Assembly: GCF_012273895.1 (NCBI RefSeq)
Contig: NC_052111.1
Span: 4,092,001 to 4,156,000, forward strand
Length of the DNA: 64,000 bases
Source of the DNA: Zerene cesonia
Taxonomy: Eukaryota; Arthropoda; Insecta; Lepidoptera; Pieridae
Direction of reading: 5' to 3'
Shown here: one piece after another, positions 47,742 through 59,679 of the stretch
How positions within the stretch are numbered: position 1 is the stretch's first letter
Layout of the letters: every line of letters begins with the position of its first letter
The notes under the pieces: generated by a model
The model's input: the letters and a program-made list of their open reading frames with translations, nothing else
What the model was told of the DNA's origin: nothing
The model's database searches: none
Program-made: the position numbers and the translations under genes

Positions 47742-48646
47742 CTGAAAATAACGTTTTATTTAGTGAATACATATTTAATATCGATGTATTTATTCGTTTT
47801 TTTTGTTAACATTTTAAAGTGATTGATGAATTAAAATACATAAATTGTTTTGGGCTAAAAAGCCAATGGAGGTATATTTTAACATTAGTAAAGGAAGAAG
47901 TATGGCTGTTATAGGAATATAGGTCATATAAGTCAATCTATGCTCATACTCAATACTCAACGTATGTAGTTGAAGCTACTGTATTCCTAGCATGAGATCC
48001 GAGGAGCGTGTATCGCGAGTCACGACCCACCAATGCAACTGGCGGCGGCCGACATCGGCGCCGGTAACACTAAGATATGCACCTGAATTGCTTTGCGGCC
48101 AATTTGTACGTTTGATCATGATCTTAGGCGCCACGATAGTCCTAATGATTGCACCTTTTTAGAGAACTAATGAAGCGCTTAAGCCCAAGATAATTTATCT
48201 GCTTAGAGATATTACAGTATATTTCAAGTATGTGATAGAAACTGAAGTAACATAAATGTTAATGATTTTAGTATGTGGGTGGTAACGTTGACAAAACCTA
48301 TATATGCATTAGCCAGTCGACAATATTTCTGACATAAAATAAGTTAAAAACATTTAAAAACAAATCAATAAACTATACCCAATACTAGCGATTAGTGCAC
48401 TTACGCACACTACGAAAGTTCGAATAAATAATGAAGAACCGAATATCGACAATACCGCAGTCATACGAATATATATACACGAAGTTTAAATGTGTGGTTT
48501 TACTGTGTAAACTGGTGTATGTATGTGTAAATAAAGCCGTCCTACATTTGTATTTGTTAAATTATTCAAGATCCCAGTTGGACTGAACCTTTACTGAAAA
48601 TATATACAAGGTCGTTATACGATAATGATTCATAAGAGGACGTTTT
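47742..48646. other. Flank of the small exon, up to the assembly gap
   Basis: Contains a GC-rich islet at 47995-48075 (cggcggccgacatcggcgcc) that may be a promoter, and a consensus minus-strand donor near 48401-48406 whose exon has an in-frame stop. Otherwise nothing is supported. Confidence 0.4.
47995..48075. promoter_or_regulatory. GC-rich islet, candidate promoter
   Basis: Dense CpG words in AT-rich surroundings (cgcgagtcacgacc, ggcggcggccgac, catcggcgccgg) plus an 'accaat' box. It is upstream, on the minus strand, of the small exon at 47552-47741 and of the RBX2 last exon, so it could be a promoter for either. No direct proof. Confidence 0.3.
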
Positions 48647-49646
48647 NNNNNNNNNNNNNNNNNNNNNNNNNNNNNNNNNNNNNNNNNNNNNNNNNNNNNN
48701 NNNNNNNNNNNNNNNNNNNNNNNNNNNNNNNNNNNNNNNNNNNNNNNNNNNNNNNNNNNNNNNNNNNNNNNNNNNNNNNNNNNNNNNNNNNNNNNNNNNN
48801 NNNNNNNNNNNNNNNNNNNNNNNNNNNNNNNNNNNNNNNNNNNNNNNNNNNNNNNNNNNNNNNNNNNNNNNNNNNNNNNNNNNNNNNNNNNNNNNNNNNN
48901 NNNNNNNNNNNNNNNNNNNNNNNNNNNNNNNNNNNNNNNNNNNNNNNNNNNNNNNNNNNNNNNNNNNNNNNNNNNNNNNNNNNNNNNNNNNNNNNNNNNN
49001 NNNNNNNNNNNNNNNNNNNNNNNNNNNNNNNNNNNNNNNNNNNNNNNNNNNNNNNNNNNNNNNNNNNNNNNNNNNNNNNNNNNNNNNNNNNNNNNNNNNN
49101 NNNNNNNNNNNNNNNNNNNNNNNNNNNNNNNNNNNNNNNNNNNNNNNNNNNNNNNNNNNNNNNNNNNNNNNNNNNNNNNNNNNNNNNNNNNNNNNNNNNN
49201 NNNNNNNNNNNNNNNNNNNNNNNNNNNNNNNNNNNNNNNNNNNNNNNNNNNNNNNNNNNNNNNNNNNNNNNNNNNNNNNNNNNNNNNNNNNNNNNNNNNN
49301 NNNNNNNNNNNNNNNNNNNNNNNNNNNNNNNNNNNNNNNNNNNNNNNNNNNNNNNNNNNNNNNNNNNNNNNNNNNNNNNNNNNNNNNNNNNNNNNNNNNN
49401 NNNNNNNNNNNNNNNNNNNNNNNNNNNNNNNNNNNNNNNNNNNNNNNNNNNNNNNNNNNNNNNNNNNNNNNNNNNNNNNNNNNNNNNNNNNNNNNNNNNN
49501 NNNNNNNNNNNNNNNNNNNNNNNNNNNNNNNNNNNNNNNNNNNNNNNNNNNNNNNNNNNNNNNNNNNNNNNNNNNNNNNNNNNNNNNNNNNNNNNNNNNN
49601 NNNNNNNNNNNNNNNNNNNNNNNNNNNNNNNNNNNNNNNNNNNNNN
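48647..49646. other. Assembly gap, exactly 1000 N
   Basis: A round-number run of N indicates a scaffolding gap of unknown or estimated size. It cuts the LINE ORF1 that enters from the right and may hide the rest of that element and 5' exons of minus-strand genes to the left. Open frames that read through it are artefacts. Confidence 0.99.
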
Positions 49647-50453
49647 TGACGTAATACCTTTAGCTTTGTTGCATTTTTTAAAATTGGCTATTAAAACGTC
49701 CTTGCTCATTTTGTTATTTAATTTCGCCACGATCTTTTTAGGAGCTCCTTGTTTCCCATGCAAAGGTTGAATTCTGGTAATAAAATCTAAGTCCTCTCTT
49801 TTCAGATTACAGTCTAAGGCAGCTGCTAAGCGTAAAAATTCATCGACTAAGTTCTCGTTAGGTTTTTCGGGTAAACCAACTATTTCAACGTTTAAGAATC
49901 TGTTCTTTTGTTGAGTACGACGCTGTTCAAGTTCTAACGAAGCAATATCCTTACGAAGACGTGTATAATCCTCTTTTCTGTTAGAAGCATCAATTTCATA
50001 AATCTTAAATTTGTCCTCCAAAGCGGTCACTTGTAATTGAATTTTCTGCATATTCTCTTTAATAGTGTCCGCTGTTTTTAACTTCGAATCGATGTCCTCA
50101 AGTCTTTTATATATGTCTTCAATTACGCTAGTATTAAAAGTAGATGTTAGTTCATTTAAATCATAACGAAGCTTTTCAACTTGCTCTGGTAGTGAAGAAA
50201 GCGGCGTGAGCATATCTTCGATTCTCCTCAAAGCTAATTGATAAGAACTTAAGTCTTCTAGGTTTTTTGTGGTGCATCCAGACGACATGGAATTTTTACA
50301 TTTCTGACAAAGCCATGAGTTTTGCCGTTCAATGCCGAGTCTCCGCCAGCCAATCTCAGATAGTCCTGCACATTGAAAGTGATATGTACACCGACAGCTG
50401 GAGCAAGCGGTACCGTCAGAAACTTTCTCATTACAACGCTTACACGAGCTCAT
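49647..50453 (-). mobile_element. Non-LTR retrotransposon ORF1 (PHD finger, coiled coil, FP25K-like C-terminus), truncated by gap
   Basis: On the minus strand an ATG at 50453 opens 269 codons up to the gap. Residues 4-52 are a complete C4HC3 PHD finger (C4, C7, C17, C20, H25, C28, C49, C52). Residues 65-185 are heptad-rich coiled coil (LRRIEDMLTPL, KLRYDLNELTS, LEDKFKIYE, LRKDIASLELEQRR). Residues from about 190 (NRFLNVEIVGLPEKPNENLV, then LDFITRIQPL, KKIVAKLNNK) are the RRM/CTD-like part found in LINE ORF1 proteins and shared with the baculovirus FP25K family. ORF1p of this type binds RNA and chaperones the retrotransposon RNP. ORF2 (endonuclease and reverse transcriptase) would lie leftward, in or beyond the gap, and is not seen at 48646. 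The visible frame has no stops, so the copy may be young. Confidence 0.85.
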
Positions 50454-50560
50454 ACCGAAGGTTGCGAAAACTGGCGTTGTGTAGATAGGACGATGTGTGA
50501 AACGGACGACTCAATTCACTTATAGAATCTTAGCTTGTTTGGCGTCGCTCGCAGCACCGT
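50454..50560 (-). mobile_element. Likely 5' leader of the LINE
   Basis: Sequence immediately upstream of ORF1 on the minus strand. It should hold the element's leader, but the 5' boundary and target-site duplication could not be fixed. Confidence 0.35.
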
Positions 50561-53429
50561 GGATTGAGGAACCACAAAGTCCGGGTTCAAATCCACTCAA
50601 GAACACTCAACAGAAAAATAATGTAAATAATTATTTTAATTTTAATTTCAACTCCACAACAGAAACAACGTTCTTGCACACGCATAAGACATTTTTACCC
50701 ATGTTTACGTCAAAATCAATATTCGCTTTAAAATTTCAGCATATAAGGCGTAGTGGAAAATTTCTTTGATGGGAAAACTACGGTATGTAAGTGGGACAGT
50801 AACTTATGTAGGGTTTAGAGCGATTACTGAAATAATTGTCTTCATTATAGGCTGCATAGCGCAAAAGCTACTGTCGGTTCGACCGTTGTATACTGCATAC
50901 TTATTGGTTGGAGATATCGAATTGTTTTCTAAAATATTTTTTATTAAAATTTACAAGATTCAGTATTCACTGTCTATACTAAAGAGAATACTCTGTGTAT
51001 GTGTATATCTGCTTTGTATCAGTAATCTTTACAAAACGTACTTATTTCTCTTTCATTTATTTTCAATCATTAACAATAATTTTAAGCCCAGTTTTGGCGA
51101 ATAATACAATGCTATCTGTATTAAACTGCTAAAATACCAATCTATAAGGGCCCGAAGTACCGGCCAAAAGGAGTCAGAGGAATATTTATAATTGTGTTTT
51201 ATGTAGGAAAGTAAAAATACAATTTTAAATAGAAGTTACGCATATTTCAAGAATTTATTGAAAAATGTTTAAAGTCAGGAGGTTTAAACAAAGATCTTGA
51301 TTATATTTGTAGATGAACTTCATACCCCACCACTCTACATTTCATAAATATATTGGGTTTTGGACTCACTTTTACACTTTTCAAGTTCATTACCCTCTAT
51401 TTTTATAATCGATTGCTTTTTTTATTCGATTGAAAAAGATAAAACAAAACTTGCAGACTGCGTTCTCGGAAATCGGATACATGAAATGTGCGTTGATACA
51501 TTTTACTTGACATTTAGTATATTTTTCGCTATAAGCACATGATATCCACGATTACATGGTTATATGGAAAAGAGTATTCAGTCATAACCTTTTTTTTCTT
51601 TCCGTATTATAAAAACTGACGGAGTTTATATATAATAAACATACTTTCAAAACCCTAAGAAACATGCCTTAATAATAGGAACAACTAAATTGCCTCACTT
51701 GCTGTGATACAATTTATATATAAGGAAATAATTTAATTCTGGTCATCCTTATCAGGATAATAAGTTGAACTGTCATCGCTCCTTTATACTCGTACAAATT
51801 TTTGAATTTATCTGACAGTTGGTAAAAATCGAGTCTATAGGAGTCGTTTACATACAAGTGACGCTAATAAAGATAAAAAGCGTTACTCCAGATTGCGCAT
51901 AACAGAGTCGAGGATAAACTAACAAGATAAAAACACGAATCTTATAACAAAAAGCGAAAAAAGTATTAGCTATGCATGTTGCATACCAACATATTAGAGA
52001 AGACATGCAGGCTACCTACAGCCCGTATCGGTTGAATAAAGTGTTGCATGCACAATGAGAGTGTGTAATAACTTTAAAAAGATTTTCTTTCAATAATACA
52101 GTTTCTGACACAAATGCGTCATTTGACTTTTTATATTACTATTTAAAAAATATAGATGTTATTGACAAAAAATATGTAAACATAATACATTGTATTACAA
52201 AAATATAGAACGCAATTTATAAAAGCAATTGTAAATAACATAAGTTGAGTTGTACATACATTTAGTTTAAAGGTGTAACATTTTAACAATATTTTTCACT
52301 TTACATACTGATTTATACATTTAATATTGACACATTTATTCAGCGTATTAATAATTAATACTACACATTTTAGGATAGCTAAAAAACAATAACATCATAT
52401 ACATATCTGACTATGACGTGATTTGAATTAAACAAGTTACATGCTAATTTTCGCAAGCACGTGAACCTACGTCGATACTCTGTCCCCACTTACAAGTAAT
52501 TAACATATTATTCATAATAAGAGTTCACCAAAATTTACATTAAACGTTAACTAGAACGAGCGGCGCTTGTCTTTGTCTCAGTTTCGCAAATATGATTAAT
52601 ATGAACGCTTTGACATGTTATTCAATCAGTTATTTCAATATTTGCATAGAAAAAAATGTTAAAACTGCGTTTAAAATGTCACAATTTTAAACCTAATTTT
52701 TATATCAATATTGACAGATTTCCACAGTTTCCAGGGGTTTGAGCCAGGTCTTAAACCTCGCAATATCTTGTATATTTTTAAAATGTATGAGAGCATAAAC
52801 CAGAAATAGCATCAGCGTTTATGTCGTGGATCCATATTTAGTGCAATGTACAAGAACCTGTCTGAGACACAGTTTTTACGAAGGAACCTAACGTGCTGAA
52901 TCACGATATATTGCACCGGTATAAACTAGGGATTGCAAGGGATAGCGCTCGAGCTGGTTAGCTCAGATCATTTGCTTGAAACAAGATAAATATTTATAAG
53001 TAAATAAATGTTTACGTAACGTTTATATTCCACATACAAACTCCAACATTAAACAATACAACTTTAAATTAATGTATCTATAATTATTTTACGTCTTTAA
53101 TAGGAAAAAAGTGCAATTCTAAAAGTAACTCATTTTTATACTACTTTTTAAAACACGCTGACATGATCATCACCGTAGGTAGTTTGTATTTAAGCGACCT
53201 GCTTTAGACTCGCTTCTGATCCATTTTAAATGGGCAGATTAAACTCAAACTTATTAGTGATCGGTGACAATATATATTTTCATTAGTTTTTTTGGTTAAT
53301 TTTCTTAGGTAAATGTATAAGAGCAATTGAAACCAACGGTGTATAATACTAGATTCGAATATAGATATAAAACATTAATTATATGAGTCCATTAGCAATA
53401 AATGGAACAACAGAATATAATCCTCAAAA

Positions 53430-53605
53430 CAAAACTAAAATTGCCCCACCCACGGCCTCTGGGCAAAAAGCCGTGCGTTATGTCGGATTCCTACCGACCA
53501 AAACCCCACTGTGTTCCGTCGAGCCGCTTTAGTGAACGGGAGATAATTCGTCCGCGAACCTCTCGGCGCATTAGGTACTCCTGGCGTCAAAGAGTCCTAT
53601 AAACG
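53430..53605 (+). repeat. GC-rich interspersed repeat, family C copy 1
   Basis: Contains 'gccgtgcgttatgtcggatt', 'ccccactgtgttccgtcgag' and 'gaacgggagataattcgtcc'. The first two landmarks recur, diverged, at 54825-54895 ('ctgtgttatgttggactt', 'ctccattgtgtttcgtcg'). A familiar lepidopteran dispersed repeat with sharply higher GC than its flanks. Confidence 0.7.
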
Positions 53606-54414
53606 TGTAAACAAAAAGAACCTAGAAAGAAAATTACTGAGCATAAAGAAAATATATATGTACCTTAGTAATGCATACCATTGATACTATAAATAAAATA
53701 GAATGACTTATTTAAATGAAAGTGTACCGGTATTATTTATTATGGATGAGGAATGAGTAATGAGTTTTGTTTTTGTTTCTGCTAGTGCTATAAAATATTA
53801 AGCTATTAATATTATTGTTTCCCATAAACCTATTTTTATGGAGAATTCTATGATAAATAATGCATATGCATTGAAGTTAAAGAATTGATTATGGTTAATG
53901 GTTCCGTTTCTAGAAATTTTGTCAATATTCAATAGAGCTTAATGCTTATAACGTTTCTTAAAATAAACTTAAATGTCGAACTAAAAATAAAAATAGTGAA
54001 AAACTATATATTTTTTTTTAAACATACATACATTCATTCATACACACAAAAATATGACCAACCTTCATTTATACATATTTATACAGGATTAGTACTGTAT
54101 TATTTATCTGTTATAATTAAACAATTTAATCAATGAAGAAAGTTAGAAATAGTAGCCAGTAACTGATATACCTGTTATATAAAAAACTAAACAAAACATG
54201 TGTTGTTAGATGTTTAAACATACTGTTAAACCAATAGAAACCAAACATTTTTAAAAATTTTTGCCACGGTACTTCAGGGCAGGACGTGTGAATTTCAATA
54301 GAATTTACGGTTACGGTTGCGTTTATCTTATCGCTGCGGGCACGATAATAACATTATATAGACAATAAAATTTAACAAGTGAACAATATATTATTTTGTA
54401 CGTGTATATGGCAC

Positions 54415-54565
54415 GTCGCGTTGAGTGGGGTTCGGCTTCCCTGACCTTCGTCAGTCCTTACGCAACACGGGGCTACCAGACACAAGGACGGAAATCGTCT
54501 ACTACCACCACTCGTGTTAGCCACACCTCTCAAACCACTTAAGGGTAGGCTTCTCTTCAATCAAT
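54415..54565 (+). repeat. GC-richer interspersed repeat fragment
   Basis: Block with 'gagtggggttcggcttccct', 'ctaccagacacaaggacgg' and 'ccacacctctcaaaccactt' in AT-rich context. The wording is repeat-like and it sits 200 bases from family C copy 2, possibly part of the same larger element. No coding is supported. Confidence 0.5.
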
Positions 54566-54764
54566 TGTTATTCTTGAACTTTAAATTGTGTCGGCCAATG
54601 TCCTGTTTCAAAATTGAATTCATAATTTACAACTGGAAAAGTTGAAACTGTTGTTATACGATTGAAAGGAATGAATTTAATTCATTAAGACATTCTTAAG
54701 TTATACTTTCAAGGTTTTTCCGAGTTGGTATCTAAGTACTAGTTAAAAAACTGGCAATGCTAAA

Positions 54765-55085
54765 CATAGTCTTTTTTTAATAGAGAACGCCTTTGCGCAT
54801 ATTCAAGGCCCTCGGGAAAGAGGCACTGTGTTATGTTGGACTTCCACTTCAATTGTGGACTACCGGCTAAACTCCATTGTGTTTCGTCGTACATTATGCA
54901 ATGACGGGGCCACGGGTGTTGATTGCAATTCGCCCGCGACCCCTGTTCCCGGGCCGAACACACTGCTAAAGGTGCTTCGCAAGGTGGCTTGCCTACTCTA
55001 TCCTACTAGGGGCGGCATGCGCAAAACACATCTCACGCCGCCTCACCGCACCGCACGTTAGATTAGAACCATCGCCCGGCGTCCT
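54765..55085 (+). repeat. GC-rich interspersed repeat, family C copy 2 (longer)
   Basis: Shares the 'gttatgt(c/t)gga' and 'cattgtgtttcgtcg' landmarks with copy 1, and continues through 'acccctgttcccgggccgaa', 'ctaggggcggcatgcgcaaa' and 'ctcacgccgcctcaccgcac'. The open frames over it are incidental. Confidence 0.65.
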
Positions 55086-55559
55086 ACTAAACATGATATA
55101 GCGAAGAAATATTAATATGAACAATATATCCCTCTTTAAACCTGGAGGAGTTAATTTTTTAATTACTTCATCTTTTGAATGAAACGTTTAATGTCACAAC
55201 TTACCCTCACCTTGATGGAAATTTTTAATCAGTTTTTATCTGAATTAATTGATAAGATAAGACACTCTCGCCTAGGAAAGACGTGTATGTGACACATAAG
55301 TATCCGCACATTGCTATCGTTGTAGTCTTTTATCGGAGCGTCTCGGAAATAAACCGACAATGACGTACCATATTAAACAAACGTCTGACACTACTTAATG
55401 CTGATTTCGGGACACAAATTAAAACACAAGGCACCGGTAAAATGATCTACTTAATTGCACAGAAAGATGCAAATAATTATTCGAAACAGCATTCAAACTA
55501 ATATCTTTGATGGTAAATATGATCCACTAAAACATTGTCCTAATTATCATATCAATGGC

Positions 55560-55870
55560 ACAAAATAGCGCGTGCGATAAATGCACCACAAAGAGCTCTT
55601 TATTAATATCAACTGCAGCAGACTTTCTTCGGAGGAGGGGCGACCATCAATCCGTACATTCCATACAAGAACGTTCGAGAACGCTAGCAGGCCCCGCTGG
55701 CGCATGGCGCTAGTAATATTCCACTGGCTTTTTGAATTCGACACGTCATGTTTGTGTTTGTGAATGTATGTATGTCTGTTAAAAACGTCTATGTGTGAAT
55801 GCGGAGCGCATTCGACAGTTAAGGCACAGCAGAGGCGATCGATGTTCGTTCGGGGTGATGAATGTTGTCA
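55560..55870. promoter_or_regulatory. CpG-richer block with a short palindrome, candidate promoter or first exon
   Basis: Contains 'gcgcgtgcg', 'aggaggggcgacc', 'ggccccgctggcgcatggcg' and a perfect 7-bp inverted repeat GAATGCG-gag-CGCATTC (about 55798-55814), followed by 'gaggcgatcgatgttcgttc'. It stands out from the AT-rich flanks. No coding exon with splice sites was found, so promoter or untranslated first exon is a guess. Confidence 0.3.
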
Positions 55871-57038
55871 TTCACATTAAAAGAAGCTTTTATATTTATT
55901 GCAATAAACAAGGAAGACGATAAACCAATATATAAGATCTTAACCATGAATAAGTAATAATATTTAATTTATTCGTGTTCAACAACGCACTGATAATATT
56001 ATTGCTATAATTTTTTAATAAAGCCATTCCATTATATATACTCATTATCATAATTTACCTAATAATACCATTCTATGAAGTAACAATTGTATTATTGTGT
56101 GAAAGGTCATTACAGAACAACCAGAACTCAATCAAAAAGTGTCTCTCAACAGTGCCACTACTTTGAAAAAAAATATATATATAAATTTATTTTTTCCACC
56201 AGACCAGCCACCAACACCAACCACCAATCAACTTGACAGTTGATGCTTTGATAACTAATTGGGAAAATAAATATAATTACCTAAATTATACTCCATATAG
56301 GTTTGGAATGGAGCTATGAAACTTAGATCATTAAAATAAATAAATTATAAAGAAATTAGTACTCCTCAATACTTAATTACCCTTCACTAACCGAGTATCT
56401 TCGAAAACCTAAAGCCCAATATTGAATGTCACATGGCGAACTCTCTTAATAAGCGACGTAAAAACAATTTGGAAACATTGCCGTCTGTCCGTCATTTGCA
56501 ATAAAGATAAAGAATTACATTGTTCGAATCACGTGCGCCTTATTTTTTTTAAATCCTTTCGGTTTCTGGACGCGTATGACGAACTGCGTGTGACGAAACA
56601 CCTATCTGTGTGTGTGGAGGCGCGGCTGGCCCACGCCAACTTTCGGCATCTATCTATGACTAATAAATATATTCTAAAACTTCAACATGCGCACGTGACG
56701 TAGCTCACGCATTGGGTATTTTTAGCCCCATGTGCATTATGAAGGACGGCGGAACTCATGCAATTGTGAGCATATTTTTGAAATGTTATGTAACTTATGG
56801 AAAATTTTTCAGAACAATTTTTTCTGTTCTGTTTTCCACATTCTATAAGTCCGTATAGCCGCATAAATATACTTCGTATACATATAATCTATATAGAAGT
56901 ACCTATATAAACACATACATATATAGGCATGTATATAAAGATACATCTCTTTATTTTTTGTTCGTCTAATATTTTTCACAGCGATTCCAATGTAAATTTT
57001 ACTATGAGAACAAACTAGTCAAAAACACAAACAAATCG

Positions 57039-57293
57039 TCTACACTAATATTATAAAGAGGAAAATTTTGTATTTTTGTTTGTTTATTTGTTTGCAATGG
57101 ATAAATTTAAAAACTATTGGACCGATTTTAAAAATTCTTACATTCTAGAAAACTGCAACTTCACTGAGTGAAATAGGCTATATTTATGTACCACGGGCGA
57201 ACAGCAGGTATTTTATAAAATAAATATGAATTATGAAGAGATCCATCACGAAAATCCACTAGAATACACGCAAAGACGTGAACAAAAAGCTAG
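57039..57293 (+). mobile_element. Non-autonomous Helitron-like element
   Basis: Starts 'TCTACACTAATATTATAAAG' and ends 'gtgaacaaaaagCTAG' followed by T, 255 bp. The start matches the 5' end of the element at 20932-21126 read on the minus strand. The interior includes 'ttggaccgattttaaaaatt'. No coding. Confidence 0.65.
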
Positions 57294-58648
57294 TCATCAG
57301 TATATAAATTAATAAAAATTACGTTTGCCAAAATTTTCCTCGAAGGCTATAAAATGACGTTAAGGTACGGCAATAAAACTACACACACTAGTGCAGATAT
57401 ATATAATATTACGAGATATATTGTTCCAAATAAGAAAACAAAAAGATTTTAATCTCTCGGTCTGCGTCTCTTGATTGCTCAGCTCAATAGAGGCGCATAA
57501 CAAGATTGGCCTATCATTCCATCAAAGCAATTGAGTATTGCACGCATAATGTTCAACAGCGTAGATCTCATAAGTGATATATTCATGCAAACGTCGCATA
57601 CAAGTAATCATAAATCACTTCTTCTAAAAAAAAATATTATAATGAAAAGATAAACGGAAATTTTTTATCTATACCTAGAAAAAGACTGCATTTTCAGTCG
57701 CAGTATATCTTAGCGAAAGACATTGAATTAGCTAATCAATGTCACAAAACCGCATGGGTATTTAGTAAATCAATTAATATTAGTGTGATTTATTAATTTT
57801 AGGAACAGACGAGAACGTAAATCCTTCGAGTCATGTATTTCGTAAAACATGACTCATTAAAAAGGGGTGTGTCTCGCCAACAGTATTTATAATAATCATT
57901 GTTCATAACATGAAAATTCTACTTTAAACGTTTAAATTTATAATAAAATTAAAGTATATAAATTTTAATGAATTGCACAAAAAAAATTCTTAAGTAATAA
58001 TATACATATACAATTTGTTTTATCGTTATTCCATTTCAATTCTAAATTAACTCATGAAATGTAATTAGATGGAAAATAACAAGGAACATATCTAAACTAT
58101 GTGCACTGTTTTTCAATTTTCATGCAAATTAGAGCAGAATATTCAACTATTGTTTCTACTTTACGTATTTGTTTGATAATTGGCTATCTAATAGGGTACT
58201 AGATAAGATAATCTCTATTAAATATTGCGCATAAATGCAAGAAAGAAGTTATTTATCAACGAAAATTTTCGTTTTTTAATAACTTATAACATATTTTGTA
58301 CATTAAATCGATTAACGTGAGTGCTTACGTACGTACTTACTAACTTTACGTCGAAAACTTAAATTATTTTTATAATACTGGTAACTCTGGCGGTGAAACT
58401 GTAATTAACTAACGTGTAGCTCAAGGTAAACGACAAAAAGGCAAAATATTTCATGAACACAAAATTCATTACGAATTGTTTAAAGTATTAAAAAACCTCA
58501 ACTTTTTTTCGGTTTCCTTGAATTAATTTAATAATTCAAACCATATTATGTTAGTAAAATTCCTCTATTGGAATATCAATTTAATGTTACATGTTCATGA
58601 ATTTTGAAGAAATTTCATTTATGAACTAATCTATATTAAAATAAATCC

Positions 58649-58710
58649 CATCATCATCATCATCAGCCCATATATGCTCCCACTGCTGAAACACAGGCCT
58701 CCTATGAGGT
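58649..58710 (+). repeat. (CAT)n-headed interspersed repeat, copy 2
   Basis: ATC/CAT units followed by 'agcccatatatg' and 'cacaggcctcctatgagg', matching 46381-46490. Confidence 0.7.
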
Positions 58711-58832
58711 ATTAAAAAAAATCCCATAAATATATAAAATTAGCGTGTTATGGATAAATTTCATACAACAAATGCAATATTCGTAATATAAAATTTTTCT
58801 TTTTTTTTCAGATTTCTGAATTAATAAGTACG

Positions 58833-58859
58833 AAATCAAAATGGTTGACATTTTGATTT
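58833..58859. repeat. 11-bp inverted repeat, 5-nt loop
   Basis: AAATCAAAATG (58833-58843) and CATTTTGATTT (58849-58859) are exact reverse complements around GTTGA. Confidence 0.75.
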
Positions 58860-59679
58860 TCGTAAGGAATTAGTACAGGTCTCGAAGGTTATAATAAAAG
58901 CGTGTTAATGACGCGGGTTGAAGGTCTTGATTTAATATATAAAGTACATAATAAAGTTATATAATAAAAATGGTCTATTATTATTATATAAATTTCCTTT
59001 TAAAACAATATTTATAACGTATATGACATTTTAAAATATAAATAGCAAACCTTTCTTCACTTTATAATTACATGATATTGATATTTGTTCGGTTTATATT
59101 AAGCAGGTACTGCTTCTTCATTATTAACGTCATCTTTTATGTATCACCAATTGTATGCTTAAACTTTTGTTCCATTTGCAACTTTATCAAAATGGCTTGC
59201 TGTATTAATAATCAATATTAATTTTTCCTCATTTAAATTAGAAAAAATAATGAACATTCTTTCTATGCCTTGTGCAAAATTAAGGTAAATCCTTATCATA
59301 ACTTCCCGCTTCAAGAACTACAAGAATTTATTAATCTGTATTACAAACTATTAGGAACCTTCATAACCTTCATAAGATTGTTAATCCAGAAGATCATAAA
59401 ATTGCTACAAAACGCAGTTTCTGCTGTTATTCGGAAAATCTACCGAGTTTTAATTGCAACGAACATTACGCAATATAATCTTCTAAAATTTTTATTCAAA
59501 TACGCTAAATTAAAATTAATTTTACCTTATACTTTAGATCACGTAAAATTTCAGTGTTGTACATAAATTGTGAAACTGTTCACTTTGTTACTTGAATATT
59601 GAAAATATTGTAGAGAATGTCTAATACATTATACAAACATTCGATGCTAGATTCAGGTGCAGAGTTGATGGAAATCCGT

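Larger units (their letters stand above)
50561..59600. other. Gene-poor interval
   Basis: About 9 kb without a supported gene. It contains interspersed repeats (53430-53605, 54415-54565, 54765-55085), a Helitron-like element (57039-57293), a (CAT)n-headed repeat (58649-58710), small inverted repeats, and a CpG-richer block at 55560-55870. Open frames at 56422-56703 and 59270-59566 have no splice context or recognisable content. Confidence 0.5.

Noticed and set aside
48400..48450. Consensus minus-strand donor that could join the exon at 47741 (GC|T phase fits)
   Set aside because: The implied exon has an in-frame TAG just before the donor and no ATG after it, so it cannot supply the start of that protein.
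48625..49770. Long plus-strand frame across the N gap
   Set aside because: It exists only because N bases contain no stops. The sequenced right part is antisense to the LINE ORF1.
50530..50605. tRNA-like stretch with a B-box match (GGTTCAAATCC)
   Set aside because: The flanking bases do not pair into a T stem, there is no acceptor stem or anticodon arm, and it is next to the LINE leader. At most a decayed SINE-type remnant.
52945..52985. A-box-like 'gctggttagctcag' resembling a tRNA D arm
   Set aside because: No B box, anticodon arm or acceptor stem follows.
53402..53602. Arg/Pro-rich 66-codon frame with ATG
   Set aside because: It falls on repeat family C, seen again at 54825.
56422..56703. 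93-codon plus-strand frame with a coding-like stretch (FLDAYDELRVTKHL)
   Set aside because: No acceptor or donor fits, no ATG in good context, and no family recognised. Kept only as a weak possibility.
59270..59566. 98-codon AT-rich plus-strand frame
   Set aside because: TTG start and composition expected of AT-rich DNA (Ile/Leu/Lys/Tyr/Asn), with no splice sites.
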